From assembly GCA_963732595.1 (NCBI GenBank), contig CAVSZZ010000002.1, forward strand, positions 2,426,258 through 2,490,257: a stretch of DNA of 64,000 nucleotides, given 5' to 3'. Under the pieces are notes generated by a model. It saw only the letters and a list, made by a program, of their open reading frames with translations, was not told the DNA's origin and ran no database searches. Origin of the DNA: JAFGXF01 sp963732595. Lineage in GTDB: Bacteria > Chloroflexota > Anaerolineae > Anaerolineales > Anaerolineaceae. The number at the start of each line of letters is the position of its first letter. The first letter of the stretch is position 1. Positions 48,914-57,767 of the stretch are shown here, in pieces. A program made the position numbers and the translations under genes.

Positions 48914-49936
48914 TTAAAGTTTAAACTTAATTTCGTATAATTGTTTTAAAGTATTTATTACAAATTCATTTTCAGGCTCTATCTGATGCCAAAAATTATA
49001 TCTACCAATTAATCGTTCTATATATAATGGATCGTAATTATTTATTCTATTCGTGTGGTTTATAAATCCCTTTGTAATTACATGAAATGCCTCTTGACGA
49101 AGAATTCGTCTAGTTGATTTTGGTAACTTCATTTTTTCACCTGAAACTGATATACCAGTAACAATCTTTTTATACTTTCCTCTTATTAATTTTGTTTTTT
49201 TTTGATTAACAATAAACCCTTCATCTTTAATAATATTTTCAACAATTGAATAAAATTTAAGGGATATATATTCACCAGAAAAGGCTAGATCATCTGCATA
49301 TCTTGTATAATTTACTTTATATTTTTCAGACAGTTTATATAATCTGTTATCCATTCTTTTCGAAATAATATTGCTAATTATTGGGCTAGTTGCTGATCCT
49401 TGAGGTAAAGATTTATCAAGGCAACATAGTGAAGACAAACAATAAGCCAGATTATGGGGATAACCGAATCTTGAGAAGATACTAATAACTCGATTTATTT
49501 TAATAGAAGGGAAAAAATCTTTTATATCTATTTTTAGTAAACATTTTTTATTTAAATGAACCTGTGCATTAGAAATAATGGATTTATTACTAATAAATCC
49601 ATGCGATGCAACATGCATATTTACTTGTGATAAAATATTATTGTAAATCCATCTTTGTATATATAATAAAGATGGATAAGGTGCTGAAATTTTTCTAAAA
49701 TTCCCACTTCTTTTAGGTATTTCAAATTCTCGATAAAACGATCCAGGTTGATTAATCATACCTACAATTGTAGTAACATCTATTCCCACAAGCAGTGCAA
49801 AGTGTTTTAGATTAAATATTATAGGCAACCCTTGTTCAATAAATTTTGATATGTATAATAAATAATCATCAATTAGTTTTTCATCACTAATATTTAGCCT
49901 AATAAATTCTTCCCATTTTTGTTTTAGTTCATTCAT
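48914..49936 (-). CDS. Retron reverse transcriptase
   Basis: 340 residues, copies part of its own ncRNA into msDNA. Retron hallmarks are all present: NAQVH (123-127, the NAxxH motif), DIKDFFPSI (palm motif A), LPQGSATSP (177-185), YADD catalytic motif at 213-216, and VTG (259-261, followed by ISVSG). No fused domain. AT-rich, unlike the flanking hsdS and hsdR. Preceded on the same strand by an RNA with retron msr-msd architecture ending 15 bases before its ATG. Confidence 0.95.
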   Translation of the reverse strand: MNELKQKWEEFIRLNISDEKLIDDYLLYISKFIEQGLPIIFNLKHFALLVGIDVTTIVGMINQPGSFYREFEIPKRSGNFRKISAPYPSLLYIQRWIYNNILSQVNMHVASHGFISNKSIISNAQVHLNKKCLLKIDIKDFFPSIKINRVISIFSRFGYPHNLAYCLSSLCCLDKSLPQGSATSPIISNIISKRMDNRLYKLSEKYKVNYTRYADDLAFSGEYISLKFYSIVENIIKDEGFIVNQKKTKLIRGKYKKIVTGISVSGEKMKLPKSTRRILRQEAFHVITKGFINHTNRINNYDPLYIERLIGRYNFWHQIEPENEFVINTLKQLYEIKFKL

Positions 49937-49951
49937 AACTAATAATTAAAC

Positions 49952-50130
49952 GGCACCAGATGCTACTTTCTTTGAAAATATTCTATCAAATTGTGACACG
50001 TTAGTGTCAATAATTTGATCAACTCTGTTAAGAGTTGATGTTTTGCAATGTATTCTCGTTGCAAAACATAGGCTAAAGATAGCCTAATTCAACGAGGCGA
50101 TTCAACCTCAACGTGCTAGCATCTGGTGCC
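49952..50130 (-). ncRNA. Retron msr-msd RNA
   Basis: 179 nt between the winged-helix gene and the RT. Ends are a perfect 14-bp inverted repeat (a1 at 50130-50117, a2 at 49965-49952; GGCACCAGATGCTA/TAGCATCTGGTGCC). Right after a1 comes AGCAC, fitting the branching guanosine. Inside, in order: hairpin GAGG/CCTC, TAGGCTA-TCTT-TAGCCTA, then the larger msd-like hairpins GTTTTGCAA/TTGCAAAAC (10-nt loop), ATCAACTCT-TAAC-AGAGTTGAT and CAAATT..TGACAC-TAAC-GTGTCA..AATTTG. Position, order and folding match known retrons. Confidence 0.93.
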
Positions 50131-50162
50131 ATATAATTGCTCTTTTGTTTTTAAATTTATAA

Positions 50163-50501
50163 TTATTTAATTATTTTTCTTATATTTGGGATATATGGCT
50201 GATACAAATTAATTTTTTTGATAATCATGCCTTCAGGTATAATGCTCCAATATTTTTGCGTTTTACCGAAAATTATATTTCTATTTTTTAAAATCCAATT
50301 TTTTCCATATTGAGTAAGCTTAATTGAATAATCATTACAAATAACAACATTAATATTTTCATATTTACGAATAAAATTATTTAATTGAGCTGGTGATAAC
50401 ATATATTGTTCATGAAAATAATAAATATTCATAAATTTATTACTTTGATAAAGTTCTTTGAGTATAATGCGTTCTGATATAGAATATTTATTATCTTCCA
50501 T
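50163..50501 (-). CDS. Retron-associated winged-helix protein
   Basis: 112 residues. Helix-turn-helix-like core ISERIILKELYQSNKFMNIYYF...LSPAQLNNFIRKYENINVVICNDYSIKLTQYGKNWILKN, the form of a small wHTH (helices plus a beta wing ending LTQYGKNWI). AT-rich. 6 bp after the phosphoribosyltransferase-like gene and 33 bases before the ncRNA, so it is part of the same transcript. In retrons with this gene set it is thought to accompany the effector; here its role is inferred from context. Confidence 0.8.
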   Translation of the reverse strand: MEDNKYSISERIILKELYQSNKFMNIYYFHEQYMLSPAQLNNFIRKYENINVVICNDYSIKLTQYGKNWILKNRNIIFGKTQKYWSIIPEGMIIKKINLYQPYIPNIRKIIK

Positions 50502-50507
50502 ATTTTA

Positions 50508-51365
50508 TTAACTCAACCTTTGAAAAATAGTTTTCCGAATAGAAGCTTTTTTTAAAACTGGCCACCAGAATATTGGAAAAACATTATTGGGTATATTATA
50601 TGATTCCATTGCAAATAATGTTTCGCTTCTCTTATAACCAAAATAATAATCAATAATATTTAGCTTTTTATATTTTCTATTTAATTTATCCTCTAAATTC
50701 GTCATATTTATAATTGCAGATGATAAATCTGCACCATCATAAAAATCACTAATCCCCTTTTTCAGAAATAAGGGAATACAATATTTAGCATCCATTGTGT
50801 CAAGTTTGGAAATTGAAAACTCCATAGCTGCAAGTGCACAAATCATTAAATTATATTGATTAATTCCACGTTGAAATAGTTTTTTCCTCACCCATTCAAT
50901 TTTCCTTATAATTGTGTCCCCAGTGCCTATAAAATCATCAATTAAAATTATATTGTCATTATTAATTATTTTATATGCGCCAATTGGTAGAGAATTGATA
51001 AAATTCTTTTCTGTCCATCCAGTATTTGGTGCAAACTTGTTTTTAAGTAATTGCAAAAGTGATTGTGAACCATCTGCATCTGAATTTTTACTTGTAGCTA
51101 CTAAATATGTATTCTCCGGTTTAAGATTCCAATCAAATATAATTTTTTTAGCGATTTCCTTGCATTGCTGATCAACATCTCGACTGTTTAAATATTTAAT
51201 TCTTTCTAATAGATTTAATATTAAATCTTGTTCAGAACCTAAATCACAAATATTCCATAATTCAAGAAGTGCTTCTGATTCATATTCAAGCCATGGTTGT
51301 TTCTTTGTGATATCATATAATTTGATAAAATCAGTATGTTCTATTTTTCTTGATGATCTTTCCAT
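50508..51365 (-). CDS. Phosphoribosyltransferase-like retron effector
   Basis: 285 residues with the PRPP-binding signature IILIDDFIGTGDTI at about 134-147, typical of type I phosphoribosyltransferases, in an otherwise unfamiliar sequence (N-terminal helical part, C-terminal YYFGYKRSETLFAMESYNIPNNVFPIFWWP). No other enzyme motif is seen. The order PRTase, wHTH, ncRNA, RT is that of a published retron class (type III in the Mestre et al. scheme as I recall). It is the probable toxic part, held in check by RT-msDNA. Confidence 0.85.
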   Translation of the reverse strand: MERSSRKIEHTDFIKLYDITKKQPWLEYESEALLELWNICDLGSEQDLILNLLERIKYLNSRDVDQQCKEIAKKIIFDWNLKPENTYLVATSKNSDADGSQSLLQLLKNKFAPNTGWTEKNFINSLPIGAYKIINNDNIILIDDFIGTGDTIIRKIEWVRKKLFQRGINQYNLMICALAAMEFSISKLDTMDAKYCIPLFLKKGISDFYDGADLSSAIINMTNLEDKLNRKYKKLNIIDYYFGYKRSETLFAMESYNIPNNVFPIFWWPVLKKASIRKTIFQRLS

Positions 51366-51508
51366 GATTAAGACATACCTCTTCCCATGATACTATTCAA
51401 TTCGATCTTCGCTTGAGCAACAAATAAAATCCAAATCCTATAGAACTCATGCTCTAAATCTTCTCTTTAAAATACTCTAACTTCCCATACTACTCACATA
51501 TATATAAT

Positions 51509-51514
51509 ATTATA
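51509..51514 (-). promoter_or_regulatory. -10-like TATAAT upstream of the retron operon
   Basis: TATAAT on the minus strand in the 170-bp gap before the PRTase-like gene, in an AT-rich stretch. No convincing -35, so this is only a candidate start for the retron transcript. Confidence 0.4.
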
Positions 51515-51535
51515 CACTAAACTTATGCATGAGAT

Positions 51536-52372
51536 TTATTTTAATATATTGGGTGCATATTTAAAAAATAAACTTGAGCATTCACATCTGCCTTTTGATA
51601 AAAAAATATTTGATTTGGGAATTGACTGTCTTAATATCAAATTGACCCAGCTTTTAACTTTTTCTCGTTCATCTTTATAATCAATGCTTGCTAATCCCAT
51701 TTCTAATTCGATATATCTCCTAATAAAAAAACAAATAAAGTCTGCCAATTGAATCAATCCAACATCTTTTGAATCCACGAAATGAGGTACATCTACAATT
51801 TGACTAAATTTTTCCTGTTTTTGTTTTCTTTCATAATATGTATCTGTCCAATTGGGGGCATTAATAATTAAATCTGTAAATCGCCTTGCCTCTCTATATT
51901 CATTATCAAATATTAAAACACAATTTCCAGAATTATTAATAGTACGTGATTTACCTCTTGGTGCACCTTGAAAACATTTTTGAATTGCCAAAGAGACGTG
52001 TAATGCCATAAATCTCCATAATGTAGATATTTGGCCACAATTTTTTTCATCTTGAAAGCATTTAAAAAATAGTTCTTTATTTACTGCTGTATATACAATC
52101 GAATGTTTTCTTTCTTTTAACCAATTAAAAATTGCTGTAATAATTTCTGATCTTTGGTTACCTTTTAAATTTCTCCATGTGCTATTGCCAGAATAAAAAT
52201 CTCTTGTATGAATTTCATCGATATTTTTTCCAATTATTTTACTTAGACTTGATAACAATTCGTTCCAATGTACCTTGGTAACTCTCATTCTATAAGAATC
52301 AGCGATTACACCTGCCATAACACCTATTGGTTCTTGAGATATTCCTGTTTCATCAATATATATAAATTTCAC
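51536..52372 (-). CDS. DUF3800 protein (copy 1)
   Basis: 278 residues. N-terminal KFIYIDETGISQEP and C-terminal VGLIQLADFICFFIRR are DUF3800 signatures, an RNase H-like fold with acidic residues (D7/E8 at the start, Asp in the LADF segment). DUF3800 proteins occur beside some retrons and in other defence loci. Here the gene is 170 bp upstream of the PRTase-like gene on the same strand and is equally AT-rich, so it may belong to the retron or be a separate cargo gene. Confidence 0.85.
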   Translation of the reverse strand: MKFIYIDETGISQEPIGVMAGVIADSYRMRVTKVHWNELLSSLSKIIGKNIDEIHTRDFYSGNSTWRNLKGNQRSEIITAIFNWLKERKHSIVYTAVNKELFFKCFQDEKNCGQISTLWRFMALHVSLAIQKCFQGAPRGKSRTINNSGNCVLIFDNEYREARRFTDLIINAPNWTDTYYERKQKQEKFSQIVDVPHFVDSKDVGLIQLADFICFFIRRYIELEMGLASIDYKDEREKVKSWVNLILRQSIPKSNIFLSKGRCECSSLFFKYAPNILK

Positions 52373-52533
52373 AACAACCTCATATGAAGTAAAAATTTAA
52401 TCGAGTTAAAAATAATAATTCAAACTCAACCACTTCACCCTCATTTATGATCGAAAAAATATTAAACCTAAAAACCTATAGATATCAACTTCTCCCCCTT
52501 CACAAACTCCTCCGTCAACCCCCGCCCCCCCTC

Positions 52534-53127
52534 TCAATCAAACAACACCACACACCCATAATCCTCATCCTGCAGCGACTCATTAATCTCCTCGATATCG
52601 AATTCCTCCGGGTCGAACCCTCCGCCGAGCCATTCCATCATTTCCTCATATTCCTCGTTCCCCGGATTTTTAAGGACCTCCAGCAGGTCCTCGTATCCGC
52701 CCGGTCCTCCGCAGTCCTCGGGCGGGCAATTACGCTTTCCATCGACGCACACCGGATACGTTGTGCCCTTCTCCCTCGGAAGTATTTTTTCCAGGACGAT
52801 CGTGTGCTCCCACCCGTCGCCGAAATCATAATCATAATGGAATTTCTGCTCTTCTTTCGTTATTATTGCGTTCAGCCTGATTTTCCGGTAATCGGCAACT
52901 TCGGACATAAATTCCTCGTCCGGCAAGGTATATGATTTACCATTGATCCGGAACTGATGCAGATGGGAATTAAACCAGCCCATCACGGTTTGTATGACTT
53001 TGTGCAGGTCGGGCAGCTTCATATCCGACTCGACGAGGAACCTGCGCCAGACAGGCGGCTTCGTGTGATCGAGCGTTATCTTCAGTTGATATACGTCCCG
53101 CGATCTGAGCTGTTTGACATTCGCCAT
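52534..53127 (-). CDS. Plasmid pRiA4b ORF-3-like protein
   Basis: 197 residues of the pRiA4b ORF-3/IS1096 passenger-like family: YQLKITLDHTKPPVWRRFLVESDMKLPDLHKVIQTVMGW, HLHQFRINGKSY, YDYDFGDGWEHTIVLE, CPPEDCGGPGGYEDLLEVL. Common cargo in bacteria, function not established. About 59 bp after the fic stop; composition is moderate to GC-rich. Confidence 0.9.
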   Translation of the reverse strand: MANVKQLRSRDVYQLKITLDHTKPPVWRRFLVESDMKLPDLHKVIQTVMGWFNSHLHQFRINGKSYTLPDEEFMSEVADYRKIRLNAIITKEEQKFHYDYDFGDGWEHTIVLEKILPREKGTTYPVCVDGKRNCPPEDCGGPGGYEDLLEVLKNPGNEEYEEMMEWLGGGFDPEEFDIEEINESLQDEDYGCVVLFD

Positions 53128-53186
53128 GGATCGGTCCCCTGTTTAATCTTGTATGGAACGCCGCCCGCTTGCTTCGATACGTCCCG

Positions 53187-54284
53187 TCATGGTATATCCG
53201 GCACATTTAAGAACAGATCGAATAACGCGTTATTGATGTAATAATTCGCCCTGCCGAGTTTTTCTTTTTTAAGATAGCCGCTGTCCGCGAGCTGGTCTAA
53301 ATATTTAACGGCAGTCAGACGGGATACCTGTAAGTCATTCTGTAAAAATTCTATCTTTGTATAGGGGTGACGGAATAAATTATTAATAAGGTCCTGGCTG
53401 TAAAAGCGATATTCATCCCGGATGCGATGTTTGTAATCCATCATTGCGGACTTGATTTTATGGATGATCTGAATGGTCTGGATCGAGGTTTTTTCAACGC
53501 CATCCAGCATATAATAAACCCACTCCTCCCACTGTTCATCGGTCCTGACTCCCTGAAGCAGGCGATAATAATCGTTTTTATTTTGAATGATGTACCGGCT
53601 TAAATACAAGACCGGAATATCAAGGAGCCCTTTTAATACAAGATACAGGATATTTATTATCCTGCCCGCTCTTCCGTTGCCGTCGTAAAACGGGTGGATC
53701 GACTCGAACTGATAATGAACCACCGCCATCTTGATCAGCGGATCGACATCGGAAATTGAATCGTCATTTATATAACGCTCAAGATTATCCATTAGTTTAA
53801 GAATTGTTTCAGGCTCCTGAGGCGGCAGGTACACCACTTCGCCGGTCTGTTGATTTTTCAGATTGGTGCCGGGTAATGTACGAAAACCGGCATCATTACG
53901 TTCCAGGATACTCTGAATTTCAAGAATATGGCCATTTGTAAATAAGTTATTCTTCCGGATAAGTTCAAATCCTTTGCGCAGGGCTTCAGAATAATTGCGG
54001 ACTTCTTTCGTCGCCGCGCTGGTTACATAACCGAGATGTAATTCTTCCTTAAAAAGCTCGTCATGGCTGGTAATTATATTTTCAATCGCTGAACTGTCTT
54101 TGGCTTCCTGAAGGGCCAGGGTGTTGATGAGAATGGCCTGATTGGGGATCTGGCCCGATACCCCCTTCAATTCCGCAAGGTACCGGTGGGCGGATGCCGT
54201 TTTCTTTAATAGGAGGGGACTTTCTAAATTTCTGCCTGGTGGCAGTAGTGGAATGGTAAACGTATCCATTTGATGCATCTCCAC
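53187..54284 (-). CDS. Fic-family AMPylase with C-terminal helix-turn-helix
   Basis: Transfers AMP (or another nucleotide) to proteins. 365 residues. N-terminal inhibitory motif SSAIENI (SxxxEN pattern of class II Fic), core HPFYDGNGRAGRI with catalytic His, then a C-terminal winged helix (YTKIEFLQNDLQVSRLTAVKYLDQLADSGYLKK). Starts at MEMHQMDTF; M5 or M6 are alternatives. Its upstream region carries a 33-bp palindrome that may be its own operator. Often a stand-alone toxin-like gene within hsd loci. Confidence 0.92.
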   Translation of the reverse strand: MEMHQMDTFTIPLLPPGRNLESPLLLKKTASAHRYLAELKGVSGQIPNQAILINTLALQEAKDSSAIENIITSHDELFKEELHLGYVTSAATKEVRNYSEALRKGFELIRKNNLFTNGHILEIQSILERNDAGFRTLPGTNLKNQQTGEVVYLPPQEPETILKLMDNLERYINDDSISDVDPLIKMAVVHYQFESIHPFYDGNGRAGRIINILYLVLKGLLDIPVLYLSRYIIQNKNDYYRLLQGVRTDEQWEEWVYYMLDGVEKTSIQTIQIIHKIKSAMMDYKHRIRDEYRFYSQDLINNLFRHPYTKIEFLQNDLQVSRLTAVKYLDQLADSGYLKKEKLGRANYYINNALFDLFLNVPDIP

Positions 54285-54291
54285 TGTTATG

Positions 54292-54324
54292 ATATGTATA
54301 AAATTTCCGATTTTTTATACATAT
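54292..54324 (-). promoter_or_regulatory. Palindromic operator upstream of fic
   Basis: 12-bp arms ATATGTATAAAA (54292-54303) and TTTTATACATAT (54313-54324) with a 9-bp spacer, starting 8 bases before the fic start. A TTGACA (minus strand, 54330-54325) abuts it. Suggests repression by a dimeric regulator, perhaps the HTH of Fic itself. Confidence 0.6.
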
Positions 54325-54773
54325 TGTCAATGACATATATAAATTTTTGATGTTTTTATATATAACCTGATTAAAAAGGGGATTAACCCATCTATTTGTA
54401 CCATGTGCAACATTCGGTGTTTTCTATACATAATAATATACTCATGCATAAAATTCCGCATATCTTAATCATATCCCCTTATCACTTCGACCGTTCGATA
54501 AACTCATGGTATCGCTTGTTTCTAATGCACTTGAACATGTCTAACCCTTGTTTCGATCCGCACCATCCGCTCGCCTCGACTGCGCCCTTCGGCTTCCCCT
54601 CGACTCCGCTCGGGGCAAGCGCTCAGGGCGAGCTCGGCAAGCATACTGAAACACTTAGCTATGTGCATTCTACGCTTGTTGAGCGGAGTCGAAACAAGCA
54701 CTCTAACACATAATGCTTTTTTACAATAGCCCAAATTTTAGTCGACAGATTCCCTTGTTTTTACTATATTTTC

Positions 54774-54851
54774 AATAAGTCCTTCGATAGTGAAAGCAGG
54801 CTCCATGCCTTGTATAACTCTCCGAGTTATCCAGCTGTCAAAGGACTTATT
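54774..54851. ncRNA. Candidate structured element (outer stem enclosing two hairpins)
   Basis: Outer perfect 11-bp stem AATAAGTCCTT/AAGGACTTATT around AGGC-TCCAT-GCCT and ATAACTC-TCC-GAGTTAT. 78 nt, no coding potential, no known family recognised. Could be a small RNA, a miniature mobile element or a regulatory site; strand unknown. The remainder of the 54.3-55.0 kb gap holds repeats (54.5-54.7 kb) and a small-RNA candidate. Confidence 0.45.
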
Positions 54852-54900
54852 TTATTTATATCCAGTAAATTGAATTTATTACGACCATTAAATTTATTCA

Positions 54901-54929
54901 TTGACATATATTAAACAAGTTTATATATT
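54901..54929 (+). promoter_or_regulatory. Promoter of a putative small RNA
   Basis: TTGACA (54901-54906), 17-bp spacer, TATATT (54924-54929). Confidence 0.7.
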
Positions 54930-54935
54930 TTACTT

Positions 54936-54994
54936 AATCCACATGAGTGGAGGTGGATGACGAAAGTCATCGGGCCCGAAAGGGCTTTTTTTTT
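54936..54994 (+). ncRNA. Putative small RNA with three hairpins and a U9 tail
   Basis: About 7 bases after a good promoter begins a transcript with TCCAC-ATGA-GTGGA (54938-54951), GATGAC-GAAA-GTCATC (54956-54971) and GCCC-GAAA-GGGC (54974-54985), then nine T. The last two share the GAAA tetraloop and the last is an intrinsic terminator. No ORF, about 59 nt. Converges on the end of the DUF3800 copy 2 gene. Confidence 0.6.
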
Positions 54995-55000
54995 GCCTGT

Positions 55001-55789
55001 TCAAGGCAGCAGCTTTTTCCCGTAAATTCTTCCCCCATCATTATCATACTTATCTTGCAAAATCGCAATAATTCTGTCTCCGAAAATATTAATTCTGGTA
55101 TCGTCAATCTTCTTATTATCAAGCAAAATTTCCCTTCTGCTCGGATGTGCGACAAGGTCCGCCAGTTGCAGACCCGCAATATTATTGAGTTTCGGTTTAA
55201 CTTTTAATTCCATGCTTGTCAAGACGGTCTTTATACGATCGGATGTAATGTACTCGGTACCTTCGTCCATAACACGACGATATGACCTTTTAAGCCTCAT
55301 GTCTTCCTTCCCACCCCTCGATTCAGCCATTACATCCCCAATACGACCGCCGCGCTCAAGATATAAAACATAGCGTTCGATTAATAACTTCATTAGATAA
55401 TGATATGGCTCGTATTTCCATGTGATGTATCGGCGGTTATGTTCAAGTTTGTCAATTACCACAGTTATAACTCTGAATTCCATCCGATCCATCAAAAGCA
55501 GGAGTTCTTCATTAAATTGTTCACAGATTGCATCATCCCGTAAATTTTCAAATGGGTGCTTTTTATTCACCAATTCCTTACGATGAAAGATAATCGGATC
55601 ATCGGGATGATGGTTAAAATATATTCCTTTTATTCTTTCAAATTCCGGATGCAGTACGGTTTGAACTATATTAAGCGAAATAATCACGCCAGTGAGGCTT
55701 AAAAACCGATGATTGGGATTATCAGTGTTTCCCATATCCGGATTACCCACTTCATCAACATACATTCTGTATTTTTCTTTTTTGATCAT
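55001..55789 (-). CDS. DUF3800 protein (copy 2)
   Basis: 262 residues. YRMYVDEVGNPDMG at the N-terminus and IAGLQLADLVAHPSRRE near the C-terminus mark DUF3800; the acidic Asp-Glu and Asp residues of the RNase H-like core are there. Not closely similar to copy 1 at 51.5 kb, so probably acquired independently. 87 bp after hsdM on the same strand. Function unknown. Confidence 0.87.
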   Translation of the reverse strand: MIKKEKYRMYVDEVGNPDMGNTDNPNHRFLSLTGVIISLNIVQTVLHPEFERIKGIYFNHHPDDPIIFHRKELVNKKHPFENLRDDAICEQFNEELLLLMDRMEFRVITVVIDKLEHNRRYITWKYEPYHYLMKLLIERYVLYLERGGRIGDVMAESRGGKEDMRLKRSYRRVMDEGTEYITSDRIKTVLTSMELKVKPKLNNIAGLQLADLVAHPSRREILLDNKKIDDTRINIFGDRIIAILQDKYDNDGGRIYGKKLLP

Positions 55790-55876
55790 TACTTATAATA
55801 ATTACTTTAATATGGATCTCTATAATTACACATCAAACCCAATCCCCTTCACCCCTCGACTCCGCTCGGGGACCAA

Positions 55877-57499
<1,623 letters not shown>

Positions 57500-57567
57500 T
57501 AGCTATAACCATTATTGATTCCATGACAACACATATCCCGAACGTCTCCGCCACTGGCCGCTTTCTG

Positions 57568-57705
57568 TCATTTGACATAGATACTGCCATTGGTGAAGTA
57601 TACTTCTTCCCGCACCTGTATATCAATATCCCACCCGGCCTTTTTCAGGGCGGGGATGATAAACTTGGTGCAGATGCCGCGTTCTGTGAATGATTTATTG
57701 TTCAT
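57568..57705 (-). pseudogene. Remnant of a second type I restriction R subunit (N-terminal 45 residues)
   Basis: Reads MNNKSFTERGICTKFIIPALKKAGWDIDIQVREEVYFTNGSIYVK then stops. This resembles the opening segment of another HsdR subfamily (xCxxxIxPALxxAGWD), different from the hsdR at 44-47 kb. It sits directly upstream of hsdM, suggesting an older R gene lost from this locus. Confidence 0.6.
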
Positions 57706-57767
57706 TGTAATAATTGAATCGAACGTGTGTATTTCATAATAAACTAATAACTACGAATTTAAACTCA

